64,000 bases of DNA, taken from positions 1 to 64,000 of the forward strand of contig NZ_VSRY01000095.1 in NCBI RefSeq assembly GCF_008271805.1, given 5' to 3'. Position numbers and translations under genes: made by a program. Each line of letters opens with the position of its first letter. Position 1 is the first letter of the stretch. The notes beneath the pieces are model-generated. The model saw only the letters and a program-made list of their open reading frames with translations. It did not search any database and was not told the DNA's origin. Shown here one piece after another: positions 44,189 through 53,510 of the stretch. The stretch is from Streptomyces sp. TRM49041. Lineage in GTDB: Bacteria; Actinomycetota; Actinomycetes; Streptomycetales; Streptomycetaceae.

Positions 44189-45775
44189 TCAGCCCTTCTT
44201 GATCTCCCAGAAGCGGAAGACCGTCGACGCGTCCAGCGTCCACTCCAGGCCGGTGACCGTGTTGTAGGCGACCGCGTACTGCTTGGCCTGCCAGAGCGGG
44301 AGCAGCGGGACGTCGTCGGCCACCATGTTCTGGAGCTTGCCGAAGTCCTCCTGGGCGGAGCTCCGGTCGGCGGCCGCGGCGGTGTCCGGGATGATCTTTC
44401 CGGTGATCTTCTTGTTCTCGTAGTGGTTGCCGAGGACGTTGTCCTCGCCGAAGAACGGCTGCGTGAAGTTGTCCGGGTCCGGATAGTCGGGGACCCAGCC
44501 CTTGACGTACACGCCGTACTTGCCGGCCGCGATGTCCTTCTCGTACTGGTCGTACTCGACGGACTTCGCCTCGGCCTCGAACAGCCCGCTGTCGTTGAGC
44601 TGCTTGGCGATGGCCTTGATCTGCTCGTCCGTGCCGGGGCCGAAGCGGCTGGGCGTGGAGTAGAGGGTGATCTTGACCTTGTCCTTGATGCCGTCGTCCT
44701 GCAGGGCCTTCTTGGCCTTGTCGGGCTGCGGGCGGTCGCCGTAGCGGTCGAAGAAGGCCGTGTTGTGGCCGAGGATGCCCGCCGGGACGATCGAGTAGAG
44801 CGGGGTCGCCGTGGACTGGTAGATGTCCTGGACGAGGGCGTCGCGGTCGACGAGGTGGGCGATGGCCTTGCGGACACCGAGCTTGCCGGCGACCGGGTCC
44901 TTCATGTTGAAGACCAGGTGCTGGACCTCGGCGCTGGAGCCCTCGATGACCTCGATGCCCTTCTGGCCGGCCGTCGGAGAGCCGTTGAGCTCCTTGATGT
45001 CGGCGGAGGCGAGGCCGCGGTAGGCGACGTCGACGTCGCCGTTGGTCAGCGCTTCGGCGAGGGCCTTGCGGTCGCCCTGGTAGAGCCTCAGCGTGACGCC
45101 GCTGTTCTTGACCTTGGCGGTGCCCTTGTACTCCGGGTTGACGGCGAAGACGGCTTCCTCGTCGTCGAACGAGTCCAGCTTGTACGGGCCGGAGCCGATG
45201 GCCTTGCCGTCGGCGCGCAGCGAGTCGGCCGGGTACTCGCGGTGGTCGACGATGGAGCCGGCACCGGAGGCGATCTTGCTGGGGAAGGTGGCGTCGGGCA
45301 CCTTCAGTGTGAAGACGACGGTCTTGTCGTCGGGCGTCTCGATCTTGTCGATCGTGGACAGGAGCGGTCCGGGCCCGTCCGGGTCGTCGATCTTCAGGGC
45401 GCGCTCGAAGGAGAACTTGACGTCCTCCGCGGTGAGCGGGTTGCCGTTGCTGAACTTCAGGCCCTCGCGCAGGGTGCAGCGGTAGACGGTGCTGGCGCCC
45501 TTGTCGAAGTCGCACTGCTCGGCGGCTTCCGGCTGGGGCACGGTGGCGCCCTTGGGGAAGCTGAGCAGCGACTGGAAGACGTTGTTGAACAGCAGCCAGG
45601 AGCCCGGGTCGTAGCCGGCGGCCGGGTCGGTGGCCAGGACTTCGTCGGACATGCCGACGACGACCGTCCCGCCGCCACCGGAACCGGCGTCCTTTTCGGT
45701 GCCGCAGCCGCTGAGTGTGGCGGCGGCGAGCCCCGCGGCGAGCGGGGCCGTCAGCCACTTGTTGTGTGCCTTCAC
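44189..45775 (-). CDS. ABC transporter substrate-binding lipoprotein (oligopeptide family 5)
   Basis: A 528-residue exported lipoprotein. Signal peptide with lipobox LSGC (Cys 24), then a family 5 peptide/nickel-type SBP domain (VVVGMSDEVLATDPAAGYDPGS, CDFDKGASTVYRCTLREGLKFSNGNPLTAEDVKFSFERAL, SGPYKLDSFDDEEAVF). It captures oligopeptides or similar ligands for an ABC importer. No permease or ATPase genes are adjacent, so its transporter lies elsewhere. A degraded paralogue follows immediately upstream on the same strand. Confidence 0.9.
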   Translation of the reverse strand: MKAHNKWLTAPLAAGLAAATLSGCGTEKDAGSGGGGTVVVGMSDEVLATDPAAGYDPGSWLLFNNVFQSLLSFPKGATVPQPEAAEQCDFDKGASTVYRCTLREGLKFSNGNPLTAEDVKFSFERALKIDDPDGPGPLLSTIDKIETPDDKTVVFTLKVPDATFPSKIASGAGSIVDHREYPADSLRADGKAIGSGPYKLDSFDDEEAVFAVNPEYKGTAKVKNSGVTLRLYQGDRKALAEALTNGDVDVAYRGLASADIKELNGSPTAGQKGIEVIEGSSAEVQHLVFNMKDPVAGKLGVRKAIAHLVDRDALVQDIYQSTATPLYSIVPAGILGHNTAFFDRYGDRPQPDKAKKALQDDGIKDKVKITLYSTPSRFGPGTDEQIKAIAKQLNDSGLFEAEAKSVEYDQYEKDIAAGKYGVYVKGWVPDYPDPDNFTQPFFGEDNVLGNHYENKKITGKIIPDTAAAADRSSAQEDFGKLQNMVADDVPLLPLWQAKQYAVAYNTVTGLEWTLDASTVFRFWEIKKG

Positions 45776-45814
45776 TGGAACCTTTGCCTCTGGATCTCTT
45801 CGGTACAGCGGGGG

Positions 45815-46449
45815 TCAGGCGTTGCCTCGGCCGAGCTCCCAGAGCTGCAGGTCCGAGGAAGTGTTGAGCGCGCGTTCGACGCCGGTGAGGGTGTCGCGGG
45901 AGGCGACGTACTGCTTGCCCTGCCGAAGCGGAAGCACCGGGACGTCGTTGGCGACGATGTCCTGGAGCCGCTGGAAGACGGGGGCGGCGGCGCGGTCCAC
46001 GGCGCGGCGGGAGGCCGGGACGAGCGAGTCGCGTGCCTCGTCGCCGGCGCAGGGGATTCGCCCTTGCAGCGGGGGTTCTTGGTGAAGACGACGTCGACGA
46101 GGTGGCCGTCCCGCACCTGGGGCGTCATCGTGTACGGGCCGGAGCCGTCGACCTGGAAGCCCTCGCGGAGCGCGGTGGCCTCGATGCTGTCGATATCGGG
46201 GCGGCCGCTGCCGCGCGGGGTGCGCATCAGGGTCTGGACGGTCTGGCGGAGCACGTTCCAGGTTCCCGTGTCGTACGCGTGGGCCGGGCCGAAGGGAGCG
46301 GGGGCGTCCGCGGTGGCGGTGAACCGGTCGGTGGTTCCGACGACGATGGCGTCGCCTCCGGCGGTGCCGGCCGTCTCGCCGCCGCAGGCGGCGAGAAGAG
46401 GGGCCGGCAGGCCCGCCAGGGCCGGCAGCGCCAAGGTCTTGCGGTTCAT
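45815..46449 (-). pseudogene. Gutted ABC substrate-binding lipoprotein paralogue
   Basis: ATG 46449 opens MNRKTLALPALAGLPAPLLAAC, a signal peptide and lipobox like those of the neighbouring SBP. SBP-like pieces follow: TAGGDAIVVGTTDRFTATAD, SGPYTMTPQVRDGHLVDVVF and NPRCKG. The frame then shifts near 46050-46080 and the rest (PVFQRLQDIVANDVPVLPLR and ALNTSSDLQLWELGRGNA, stop at 45815) matches the C terminus of the family. About 300 residues of a usual 520-residue SBP are missing. It is a clear deletion-plus-frameshift remnant of a tandem paralogue. Confidence 0.8.
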
Positions 46450-46922
46450 CTGGGACGTACTCCTGGTCCGGCACGGGGGTGGTTTGTGCGGAGCCTCCGC
46501 CGCTGCCGCCCTGTGGGGCGGGGCGATCGGACCGGGGTGCGAACGACCGACCATGTGTTCACGGCTGCTTTGTGGCGGCCGTGGCACATGGAATGCGCGG
46601 CGAAGTGCTCGCCGAAAAGATTAGTGGCATCGCCACCAATACCGGACCGCGGTCGAGTTGAGACGTCATCAGAAAGTGATCTTTGGGCACGGTCGACTGG
46701 CCGGGAAACGTCGGAATGATTCGTACAGGCACTGATGAATCCGGACACATGGACCAGCCCGAAGCGGCCAGATCCGGGCATGTGCGTTTTTGCGGCCACC
46801 AGGTCGGCACCACGCTGGGTGACCAAGGTCACGTCGAGGCGCCCACCGTCCCGTCACGGAAAATGCACGCTCCGGCGCCCAGAGTTTTCCCGATATTCAA
46901 CGGCACACGCTCGGTGTGCGAG
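46450..46922. other. Intergenic region without a recognisable gene
   Basis: These 473 bases lie between the gutted substrate-binding gene and the HAD phosphatase. They are slightly AT-richer than the neighbours (for example around 46640-46720 and 46860-46900). Open frames here lack ribosome binding sites or family-like sequence. I see no hairpin or repeat beyond short ones. They probably hold the promoter of the substrate-binding gene. Confidence 0.5.
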
Positions 46923-47624
46923 TCAGTCCATTCCTGTGATCAATGCACGGAGAAAACCGAGATCGACTTCTTCGAGCGAACCGACGACGACGCGGCCGTC
47001 GGCGGGTGCGATGGGCGAGAGGGACGGTACGGCGACGACGCGGCAGCCCGCCGCCTCGGCGGCCGCCACGCCGGTGGCGGTGTCCTCGACGACGGCGCAT
47101 CTGGCGGGGTCGGCGCCGACCCGGCGGGCGGCGAGCAGATACGGGTCGGGGTGCGGCTTCGTACGGGGGACCTCGTCGCCGGCGACGCTGAGCGTGAAGT
47201 GGTCGGGGCCGAGCGAGCGCAGGACGCGATCGATGATGCGGCGGTGCGAGGCGGAGACCAGCGCGGTCGGGACGGCGTGGGCGGTCAGCTCGGCGAGGAG
47301 GCGGGCGGCGCCGGGCATGAGGGGCACACCGCCGTCGATACGCTCCTCGAACCGGTCGTTGAGGAGGGTGGTCAGCTCGGGGAGGGTGATGTCGGCGCCG
47401 GTGGCCTCGATGAGGTAGCCCGCGCTGCGGGTCATGGGACCGCCGACGACGATGTCGCGCCAGGACTCGTCCAGCCGGTGGCCGAGGTCGGCGAAGACCC
47501 CGACTTCCACGTCCCACCAGAAGCCCTCGGTGTCGACAAGGGTGCCGTCCATGTCGAGGAACACGGCCTGCAGGGCGGACCCGTCGGCCGTTCGGGTCAG
47601 GGACACGGGGACGGTGCTGGTCAT
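46923..47624 (-). CDS. HAD-superfamily phosphatase (beta-phosphoglucomutase-like)
   Basis: A 233-residue HAD enzyme. Motif I is LQAVFLDMDGTLVDTEGFW, motif II is PTALVSASHRR, motif III is KPHPDPYLLAARRVG, and motif IV is CAVVEDTATGVAAAEAAG. A four-helix cap follows motif I. ATG 47624 has GGAGGTG 8 bases upstream. It could be a sugar phosphate phosphatase or beta-phosphoglucomutase; substrate unknown. It lies beside metH on the same strand, separated by a terminator. Confidence 0.85.
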   Translation of the reverse strand: MTSTVPVSLTRTADGSALQAVFLDMDGTLVDTEGFWWDVEVGVFADLGHRLDESWRDIVVGGPMTRSAGYLIEATGADITLPELTTLLNDRFEERIDGGVPLMPGAARLLAELTAHAVPTALVSASHRRIIDRVLRSLGPDHFTLSVAGDEVPRTKPHPDPYLLAARRVGADPARCAVVEDTATGVAAAEAAGCRVVAVPSLSPIAPADGRVVVGSLEEVDLGFLRALITGMD

Positions 47625-47778
47625 CCGGCACACCTCCATGGGGGACGAGAAGGCCGGCCGCGGCCCCCCTGGAACTCCCGGCGGAGGTATGCGACCGGCC
47701 TGCACTGGATCGACCAGTGTACGTCGCCGTGCGCCGGAGTGCGCCCGCTGGGTGACGGCGCGCCGCCGCGCCGTCACC

Positions 47779-47823
47779 CACGGCACAGGGCCGCGCGCCG
47801 TCAGCGGCCCGCCCTGTGCCGTG
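47779..47823 (-). terminator. Terminator downstream of metH
   Basis: CACGGCACAGGG (47779-47790) pairs perfectly with CCCTGTGCCGTG (47812-47823) over 12 bp, with an inner CCGC/GCGG stem. It begins 2 bases past the metH stop. Confidence 0.75.
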
Positions 47824-47825
47824 CG

Positions 47826-50800
47826 TCAGCGGGCGTTGAAGTACTTCGCCTCCGGGTGGTGGATGACGATGGCGTCCGTGGACTGCTCCGGGTGGAGCTG
47901 GAACTCCTCGGAGAGCTGGACGCCGATCCGCTCGGGGCGCAGGAGGTCGGCGATCTTGGCGCGGTCCTCCAGGTCCGGACAGGCACCGTAGCCCAGGGAG
48001 AAGCGGGCGCCGCGGTACTTGAGGGCGAACATGTCCTCGACGTCGGCGGGGTCCTCGCCGGCGAAGCCGAGTTCGGCGCGGACGCGGGCGTGCCAGTACT
48101 CGGCGAGTGCCTCGGCCAGCTGGACGGAGAGACCGTGCAGTTCGAGGTAGTCGCGGTAGGAGTCGGAGGCGAACAGCTCGGCGGTGGCCTCGCCGATCCT
48201 GGAGCCGACCGTGACGACCTGGAGGCCGACCACGTCGGTCTCGCCGGAGTCCTCCGGGCGGAAGAAGTCGGCGAGGCACAGGCGGCGGCCGCGGCGCTGG
48301 CGCGGGAAGGTGAAGCGGGTGCGTTCGTTGCCCCGCTCGTCGAGGAGGATCAGGTCGTCGCCCTTGGACACACAGGGGAAGTAGCCGTAGACGACGGCCG
48401 CTTCCAGCATGTTCTGGGTGTGGAGCTGCTCCAGCCAGCCGCGCAGCCGGGGCCGGCCCTCGGTCTCGACGAGCTCCTCGTACGACGGCCCGTCGCCGGT
48501 GCGGGTCTGCTTGAGGCCCCACTGGCCCTTGAACAGGGCGCCCTCGTCGAGCCAGCTGGCGTACTCCTTGAGCTGGATGCCCTTGACGACGCGGGTGCCC
48601 CAGAACGGCGGCTCGGGTACGGAGTTGTCGGTGGCGACGTCGGAGCGGACGCCGCTCTCGGGCGCGCGCTCCTCGACGACGGCGGTCTCGGTGGCGCGTA
48701 CCCGGCGCTGCTTGAGCTCGGGCAGGGTGGCGCCGGGGACGCCGCGCTTGACGGCGATGAGGGCGTCCATGAGGCGCAGGCCCTCGAAGGCGTCGCGGGC
48801 GTAGCGGACCTCGCCCTGGTAGATCTCGTGGAGGTCCTGCTCGACGTAGGCGCGGGTGAGGGCGGCGCCGCCGAGGATGACGGGATACCTGGCGGCGAGC
48901 TCACGCTGGTTGAGCTCCTCCAGGTTCTCCTTCATGATCACGGTGGACTTGACGAGGAGTCCGGACATGCCGATGACATCGGCCCGGTGTTCCTCGGCGG
49001 CTTCCAGGATCGCGGAGACCGGCTGCTTGATGCCGAGGTTGACGACGTTGTAGCCGTTGTTGGACAGGATGATGTCGACGAGGTTCTTGCCGATGTCGTG
49101 GACGTCACCGCGGACGGTGGCGAGGACGATGGTGCCCTTGCCGTCGGCGTCGGTCTTCTCCATGTGCGGTTCCAGGTGGGCGACCGCGGACTTCATGACC
49201 TCGGCGGACTGGAGGACGAACGGCAGCTGCATCTGGCCGGAGCCGAACAGCTCACCGACGACCTTCATGCCGTCCAGGAGGGTCTCATTGACGATGTCGA
49301 GGGCCTTGCGGGTCCGCAGGGCGTCGTCGAGGTCTGCTTCGAGTCCGTTCTTCTCGCCGTCGATGATGCGGCGCTTGAGGCGCTCCTCCAGCGGGAGGGC
49401 GGCGAGTTCCTCGGCCTTGCCCGCCTTGAGGGACTTGGCGGTGGCGCCCTCGAACAGCGCCATGAGCTTCTGGAGGGGGTCGTAGCCCTCGGAGCGCCGG
49501 TCGTAGATGAGGTCGAGGGCGGTGGTGACCTGCTCCTCGTCGAAGCGGGCGATCGGCAGGATCTTCGAGGCGTGCACGATCGCCGAGTCGAGTCCGGCCT
49601 TGGCGCACTCGTCGAGGAACACCGAGTTGAGCAGGATGCGGGCGGCCGGGTTGAGGCCGAAGGAGATGTTGGACAGGCCCAGTGTGGTCTGTACGTCGGG
49701 GTGGCGGCGCTTGAGTTCGCGGATCGCCTCGATGGTGGCGATGCCGTCCTTGCGGGACTCCTCCTGGCCGGTGCAGATGGTGAAGGTGAGGGTGTCGATG
49801 AGGATGTCGGACTCGTGGATGCCCCAGTTGCCCGTGAGGTCGGCGATCAGCCGCTCGGCGATCTCGACCTTCTTCTCCGGGGTGCGGGCCTGGCCCTCCT
49901 CGTCGATGGTCAGCGCGATGAGCGCGGCGCCGTGCTCCTGGGCGAGCGCGGTGACCTTGGCGAAACGGGACTCGGGGCCGTCGCCGTCCTCGTAGTTGAC
50001 GGAGTTGATGACGGCCCGGCCGCCGAGCTTCTCCAGACCGGCGCGGATCACCTCGACCTCGGTGGAGTCGAGGACGATCGGCAGGGTCGACGCGGTGGCG
50101 AAGCGGCCGGCGAGCTCCTCCATGTCGGCGACGCCGTCGCGGCCCACGTAGTCGACGCACAGGTCGAGCATGTGGGCGCCTTCACGGATCTGGTCGCGGG
50201 CCATCTCGACACAGTCGTCCCAGCGGCCTTCCAGCATGGCCTCACGGAACTTCTTGGAGCCGTTGGCGTTGGTCCGCTCCCCGATCGCCAGGTAGGAGGT
50301 GTCCTGGCGGAACGGCACCGTCTGGTACAGCGAGGCGGCGCCGGGCTCGGGGCGCGGGTCGCGGACGGTCGGGGTGAGGTCGCGGACCCGCTCGACGACC
50401 TGGCGCAGGTGCTCGGGGGTCGTACCGCAGCAGCCGCCGACGAGGGACAGTCCGTACTCGCGGACGAAGGTCTCCTGGGCGTCGGCGAGCTCGGGGGCGG
50501 TGAGCGGGTAGTGGGCGCCGTCCTTGCCGAGGACCGGCAGGCCCGCGTTGGGCATACAGGACAGGGGGATGCGCGAGTGGCGGGCGAGGTAGCGGAGGTG
50601 CTCGCTCATCTCGGCGGGGCCGGTGGCGCAGTTCAGCCCGATCATGTCGATACCGAGGGGCTCCAGCGCGGTCAGCGCGGCGCCGATCTCGGAGCCGAGG
50701 AGCATCGTGCCGGTGGTCTCGACGGTGACGGAGACGATCAGCGGCAGGTCGGCGCCGAGGGCGTCCAGGGCGCGGCGGGCGCCGAGGACGGCGGCCTTGG

Positions 50801-51347
50801 TCTGGAGGAGGTCCTGGGTGGTCTCGACGAGGAGGGCGTCGGCGCCGCCGGCGATCATGCCCTCGGCGTTCTGCCGGTAGGCGTCGCGGAGGGTGGTGTA
50901 CGGGGCGTGCCCGAGGGTCGGCAGCTTGGTGCCGGGGCCCATGGAGCCGAGGACCCACCGCTGCTGTCCGGTGGAGGCGGTGTACTCGTCGGCGACCTCG
51001 CGTGCGATCCGGGCGCCGGCCTCGGACAGCTCGTGGACGCGCCCGGCGATGTCGTACTCGGCGAGTGCGGCGTGGTTCGCGCCGAAGGTGTTCGTCTCGA
51101 CGCAGTCGACGCCGACGGAGAAGTACTCCTCGTGGACGGAGCGGACGATGTCCGGCCGCGTGATGTTGAGGATCTCGTTGCAGCCCTCGAGGTTCTGGAA
51201 GTCGTCCAGAGTGGGGTCCTGCGCCTGGAGCATCGTGCCCATGGCTCCGTCGGCGACGACCACACGGGTCGCGAGGGCGTCGCGGAGGGCGGCGGCTCGG
51301 GCGCCGCTGTCGGCGGGCGGGGCGGAAGGGGTCGGCAGCGAGGCCAT
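47826..51347 (-). CDS. metH: Cobalamin-dependent methionine synthase MetH
   Basis: A 1173-residue methionine synthase. The N-terminal homocysteine domain (about 1-330) has VADGAMGTMLQ and zinc Cys residues in VGGCCGTTPEHL; the pterin-binding domain follows (AIGERTNANGSKKFR); the B12 domain carries TVRGDVHDIGKNLVDIIL, the DxHxxG cobalamin-ligand motif; the C-terminal activation domain ends with LEDRAKIADLLRPERIGVQLSEEFQLHPEQS. It transfers methyl groups from methyltetrahydrofolate via methylcobalamin to homocysteine. The leader upstream has one 8-bp hairpin but no clear riboswitch. Confidence 0.95.
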   Translation of the reverse strand: MASLPTPSAPPADSGARAAALRDALATRVVVADGAMGTMLQAQDPTLDDFQNLEGCNEILNITRPDIVRSVHEEYFSVGVDCVETNTFGANHAALAEYDIAGRVHELSEAGARIAREVADEYTASTGQQRWVLGSMGPGTKLPTLGHAPYTTLRDAYRQNAEGMIAGGADALLVETTQDLLQTKAAVLGARRALDALGADLPLIVSVTVETTGTMLLGSEIGAALTALEPLGIDMIGLNCATGPAEMSEHLRYLARHSRIPLSCMPNAGLPVLGKDGAHYPLTAPELADAQETFVREYGLSLVGGCCGTTPEHLRQVVERVRDLTPTVRDPRPEPGAASLYQTVPFRQDTSYLAIGERTNANGSKKFREAMLEGRWDDCVEMARDQIREGAHMLDLCVDYVGRDGVADMEELAGRFATASTLPIVLDSTEVEVIRAGLEKLGGRAVINSVNYEDGDGPESRFAKVTALAQEHGAALIALTIDEEGQARTPEKKVEIAERLIADLTGNWGIHESDILIDTLTFTICTGQEESRKDGIATIEAIRELKRRHPDVQTTLGLSNISFGLNPAARILLNSVFLDECAKAGLDSAIVHASKILPIARFDEEQVTTALDLIYDRRSEGYDPLQKLMALFEGATAKSLKAGKAEELAALPLEERLKRRIIDGEKNGLEADLDDALRTRKALDIVNETLLDGMKVVGELFGSGQMQLPFVLQSAEVMKSAVAHLEPHMEKTDADGKGTIVLATVRGDVHDIGKNLVDIILSNNGYNVVNLGIKQPVSAILEAAEEHRADVIGMSGLLVKSTVIMKENLEELNQRELAARYPVILGGAALTRAYVEQDLHEIYQGEVRYARDAFEGLRLMDALIAVKRGVPGATLPELKQRRVRATETAVVEERAPESGVRSDVATDNSVPEPPFWGTRVVKGIQLKEYASWLDEGALFKGQWGLKQTRTGDGPSYEELVETEGRPRLRGWLEQLHTQNMLEAAVVYGYFPCVSKGDDLILLDERGNERTRFTFPRQRRGRRLCLADFFRPEDSGETDVVGLQVVTVGSRIGEATAELFASDSYRDYLELHGLSVQLAEALAEYWHARVRAELGFAGEDPADVEDMFALKYRGARFSLGYGACPDLEDRAKIADLLRPERIGVQLSEEFQLHPEQSTDAIVIHHPEAKYFNAR

Positions 51348-51383
51348 GGAAGTGCTCCCTGGAGTGCGACGGCTGTCGGCTTT

Positions 51384-51404
51384 GCGCCTCCGGGCAGGAG
51401 GCGC
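51384..51404 (-). promoter_or_regulatory. Hairpin in the metH leader, function unclear
   Basis: GCGCCTCC (51384-51391) and GGAGGCGC (51397-51404) form a perfect 8-bp stem with loop GGGCA, 36 bases before the metH start. It does not show conserved cores of cobalamin, SAM or SAH riboswitches that I recognise. It could be attenuating, structural or chance in GC-rich DNA. Confidence 0.4.
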
Positions 51405-51551
51405 ACCTCGTCAGCCTAACCGGCCGCACCCCGGGGTGGGCACGTCGTCCCACGTGGCGGACGGCATGCTTGGCGGGGGTCGAAGACCGGCCAGGTGGCC
51501 CGTTCCACGTTCACGATGTGGCCCGGGGTCGGCAACGACCGATAGTGTTCA

Positions 51552-51563
51552 GCATTGTCGAAC
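51552..51563. promoter_or_regulatory. GylR-type operator at the gylR promoter
   Basis: GCATTGTCGAAC lies 27 bases before the gylR start. The same 12-mer occurs at the glpF promoter. GTTCAGCATTGTCGAAC (51547-51563) is palindromic at its outer four bases on each side. A likely -10 element (TAGTGT, 51543-51548) is directly upstream, so GylR could autoregulate here. Confidence 0.6.
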
Positions 51564-51590
51564 TGCATGGAGAGAAGGAGCGGGGCGGGG

Positions 51591-52355
51591 ATGGCGAAGA
51601 ACATCCAGTCGCTTGAGCGGGCGGCGGCGATGCTGCGACTGCTCGCGGGCGGAGAGCGCCGGCTGGGTCTCTCCGACATCGCGTCGTCGCTCGGACTGGC
51701 GAAGGGCACCGCGCACGGCATTCTGCGCACCCTGCAGGCCGAGGGCTTCGTCGAGCAGGACAACGCGTCGGGGCGGTACCAGCTGGGCGCGGAGCTGCTG
51801 AGGCTCGGGAACAGCTACCTGGACGTGCACGAGCTGCGGGCCCGCGCCCTCGTCTGGACGGACGACCTGGCCCGGTCGAGCGGCGAGAGCGTGCACCTGG
51901 GCGTGCTGCACCAGCACGGGGTGCTGGTCATCCACCATGTGTTCCGCCCGGACGACAGCCGTCAAGTGCTGGAGGTCGGCGCGATGCAGCCGCTGCACTC
52001 CACGGCGCTGGGGAAGGTGCTGTCGGCGTACGACCCGGTCGCGCACAGCGAGGTCATGGAGATCGACCGCAAGGCGTTCACGCCGCGCACGGTCACCGCT
52101 CCGGACGACTTCGAGGAGCTGCTGGACCTGACCCGGGCACGCGGGTGGGCCGCGGACCTGGAGGAGACCTGGGAGGGCGTCGCCTCCGTGGCGGCGCCCA
52201 TCCACGACCGGCGGAGGATGCCGGTGGGGGCCGTGGCGATCACCGGGGCCGTGGAGCGGGTCTGCGACCGCGGGGAGCTGCGGTCCGAGCTGGTCGCCGC
52301 CGTGCGCGAGACGGCGCGGGCCGTGTCCCGCGATCTGGGCGCGGGCCGCTTCTGA
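51591..52355 (+). CDS. gylR: IclR-family regulator GylR of glycerol operon
   Basis: A 254-residue IclR-type regulator: winged helix ERAAAMLRLLAGGERRLGLS and IASSLGLAKGTAHGILRTL, then a C-terminal ligand-binding domain (HEDVRA-like start at about residue 75 through the end) with HLGVLHQHGVLVIHHVFR and PLHSTALGKVLSAY. The same length as S. coelicolor GylR (recalled). In that organism GylR represses the glycerol operon and is inactivated by glycerol 3-phosphate. It precedes glpF-glpK-glpD. ATG 51591 is preceded by GGAG and GCGGGG. A hairpin separates it from glpF. Confidence 0.92.
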   Translation: MAKNIQSLERAAAMLRLLAGGERRLGLSDIASSLGLAKGTAHGILRTLQAEGFVEQDNASGRYQLGAELLRLGNSYLDVHELRARALVWTDDLARSSGESVHLGVLHQHGVLVIHHVFRPDDSRQVLEVGAMQPLHSTALGKVLSAYDPVAHSEVMEIDRKAFTPRTVTAPDDFEELLDLTRARGWAADLEETWEGVASVAAPIHDRRRMPVGAVAITGAVERVCDRGELRSELVAAVRETARAVSRDLGAGRF

Positions 52356-52705
52356 GGCTCGGCCGGCGCCGCCCGGGAACCGGGCGGCGGGAGCACCGGC
52401 GCCCTTGTGCACACGCACACGCGCAGGCACCGCTCGTGTGCTCTGCGCCCACCTTTCGGCCCCTGCGGCACGTCCGCGCGGAGCAACCCCGGTAACGATC
52501 GGGTCTCTCGGGCTCGAAGCCTTGACGTGGAATTAACCCGGGGGCAAAACTGCCGTCCATCGGTCGGCATTGTCGAACACCTACCGGGATTACACGCTAG
52601 AGTGTGACAACGCCAGGAGGCCGGCAAGGCCCTCACCCCGAGGGCACGGACCACCGGAGGGACCCGGGGTTCGCCTTTCCTGGACGAAGGACAAAGGAGT
52701 CGCGG
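52356..52705 (+). promoter_or_regulatory. gylR-glpF intergenic region: hairpin, shared 12-mer and promoter
   Basis: This 350-base region contains a hairpin just after gylR (GCCGCCCGG 52368-52376 with CCGGGCGGC 52380-52388, loop GAA). The 12-mer GCATTGTCGAAC recurs at 52567-52578. ACACGCTAGAGTGT (52592-52605) is palindromic at 12 of 14 positions over a probable -10 element (TAGAGT, 52598-52603). AAAGGAG at 52693-52699 serves the glpF GTG. GylR should repress glpFKD from the 12-mer. Confidence 0.7.
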
Positions 52706-53464
52706 GTGTCCAGCTCCGACATCTTCATCGGCGAGATCATTGGTACCGCCGTACTCATCCTCCTCGGCGGAGGCGTCGTCGCCGCCGTCGTGCTCAAGCG
52801 CTCGAAGGCGCAGAACGCCGGCTGGGTCGCCATCACCTTCGGGTGGGGCTTCGCGGTCATGACCGCCGTCTACATGACAGGCGCCCTCTCCGGCGCCCAT
52901 CTGAATCCGGCGGTAACGGTCGGCATCGCCCTCAACAACGGGGACTGGAGCGACGTTCCGGTCTACATCGCCGGCCAGCTCCTCGGCGCCATGATCGGCG
53001 CCACGCTGGTCTGGATCGCCTACTACGGCCAGTTCCAGGCGCACCTCCGTGACCCGGAGATCGCCGACAAGCCGGCCGTCGAAGGCCCCGGGCCCGTCCT
53101 CGGTGTCTTCTCCACCGGGCCCGAGATCCGCAACGTGTGGCAGAACCTCGCCACCGAGACCATCGGCACCCTCGTGCTGGTCCTGGCCGTGCTCACGCAG
53201 GGCCTCAACAACGACGGCAAGGGACTGAACGTCCTCGGCGGTCTGATCGTCGCCTTCGTCGTCGTCTCCATCGGTCTGTCGCTCGGCGGCCCGACCGGTT
53301 ACGCCATCAACCCCGCGCGTGACCTCGGCCCCCGCATCGTGCACGCCCTGCTCCCGCTGCCCAACAAGGGCGGCTCCGACTGGAGCTACTCCTGGATCCC
53401 CGTCGTGGGACCGCTGATCGGCTCCGCCGCGGCCGCGGGTATCTACTCCCTCGCGTTCGCCTGA
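52706..53464 (+). CDS. glpF: Glycerol facilitator (aquaglyceroporin) GlpF
   Basis: A 252-residue MIP channel with six membrane helices. The two NPA-type boxes are [12 protein letters not shown] and [13 protein letters not shown], as in aquaglyceroporins; the wide pore lets glycerol diffuse in. GTG 52706 has AAAGGAG 6 bases upstream; an in-frame upstream ATG would add a hydrophilic 34-residue tail. First gene of the glpF-glpK-glpD operon. Confidence 0.93.
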   Translation: MSSSDIFIGEIIGTAVLILLGGGVVAAVVLKRSKAQNAGWVAITFGWGFAVMTAVYMTGALSGAHLNPAVTVGIALNNGDWSDVPVYIAGQLLGAMIGATLVWIAYYGQFQAHLRDPEIADKPAVEGPGPVLGVFSTGPEIRNVWQNLATETIGTLVLVLAVLTQGLNNDGKGLNVLGGLIVAFVVVSIGLSLGGPTGYAINPARDLGPRIVHALLPLPNKGGSDWSYSWIPVVGPLIGSAAAAGIYSLAFA

Positions 53465-53510
53465 GCCCAGCAGACCCGACCACTCCAAAGACTTCGAGGA
53501 GCACCCCCGT

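Noticed and set aside
46683..51419. Very long plus-strand open frame (about 1578 codons) antisense to metH and the HAD gene
   Set aside because: High GC makes the antisense frame open. The sequence is Gly/Val/Asp-rich with no domain, while metH on the other strand has all family motifs.
51348..51420. Cobalamin, SAM or SAH riboswitch before metH
   Set aside because: Only one 8-bp hairpin is seen. The conserved cores I know are absent, and MetH has other means of regulation.
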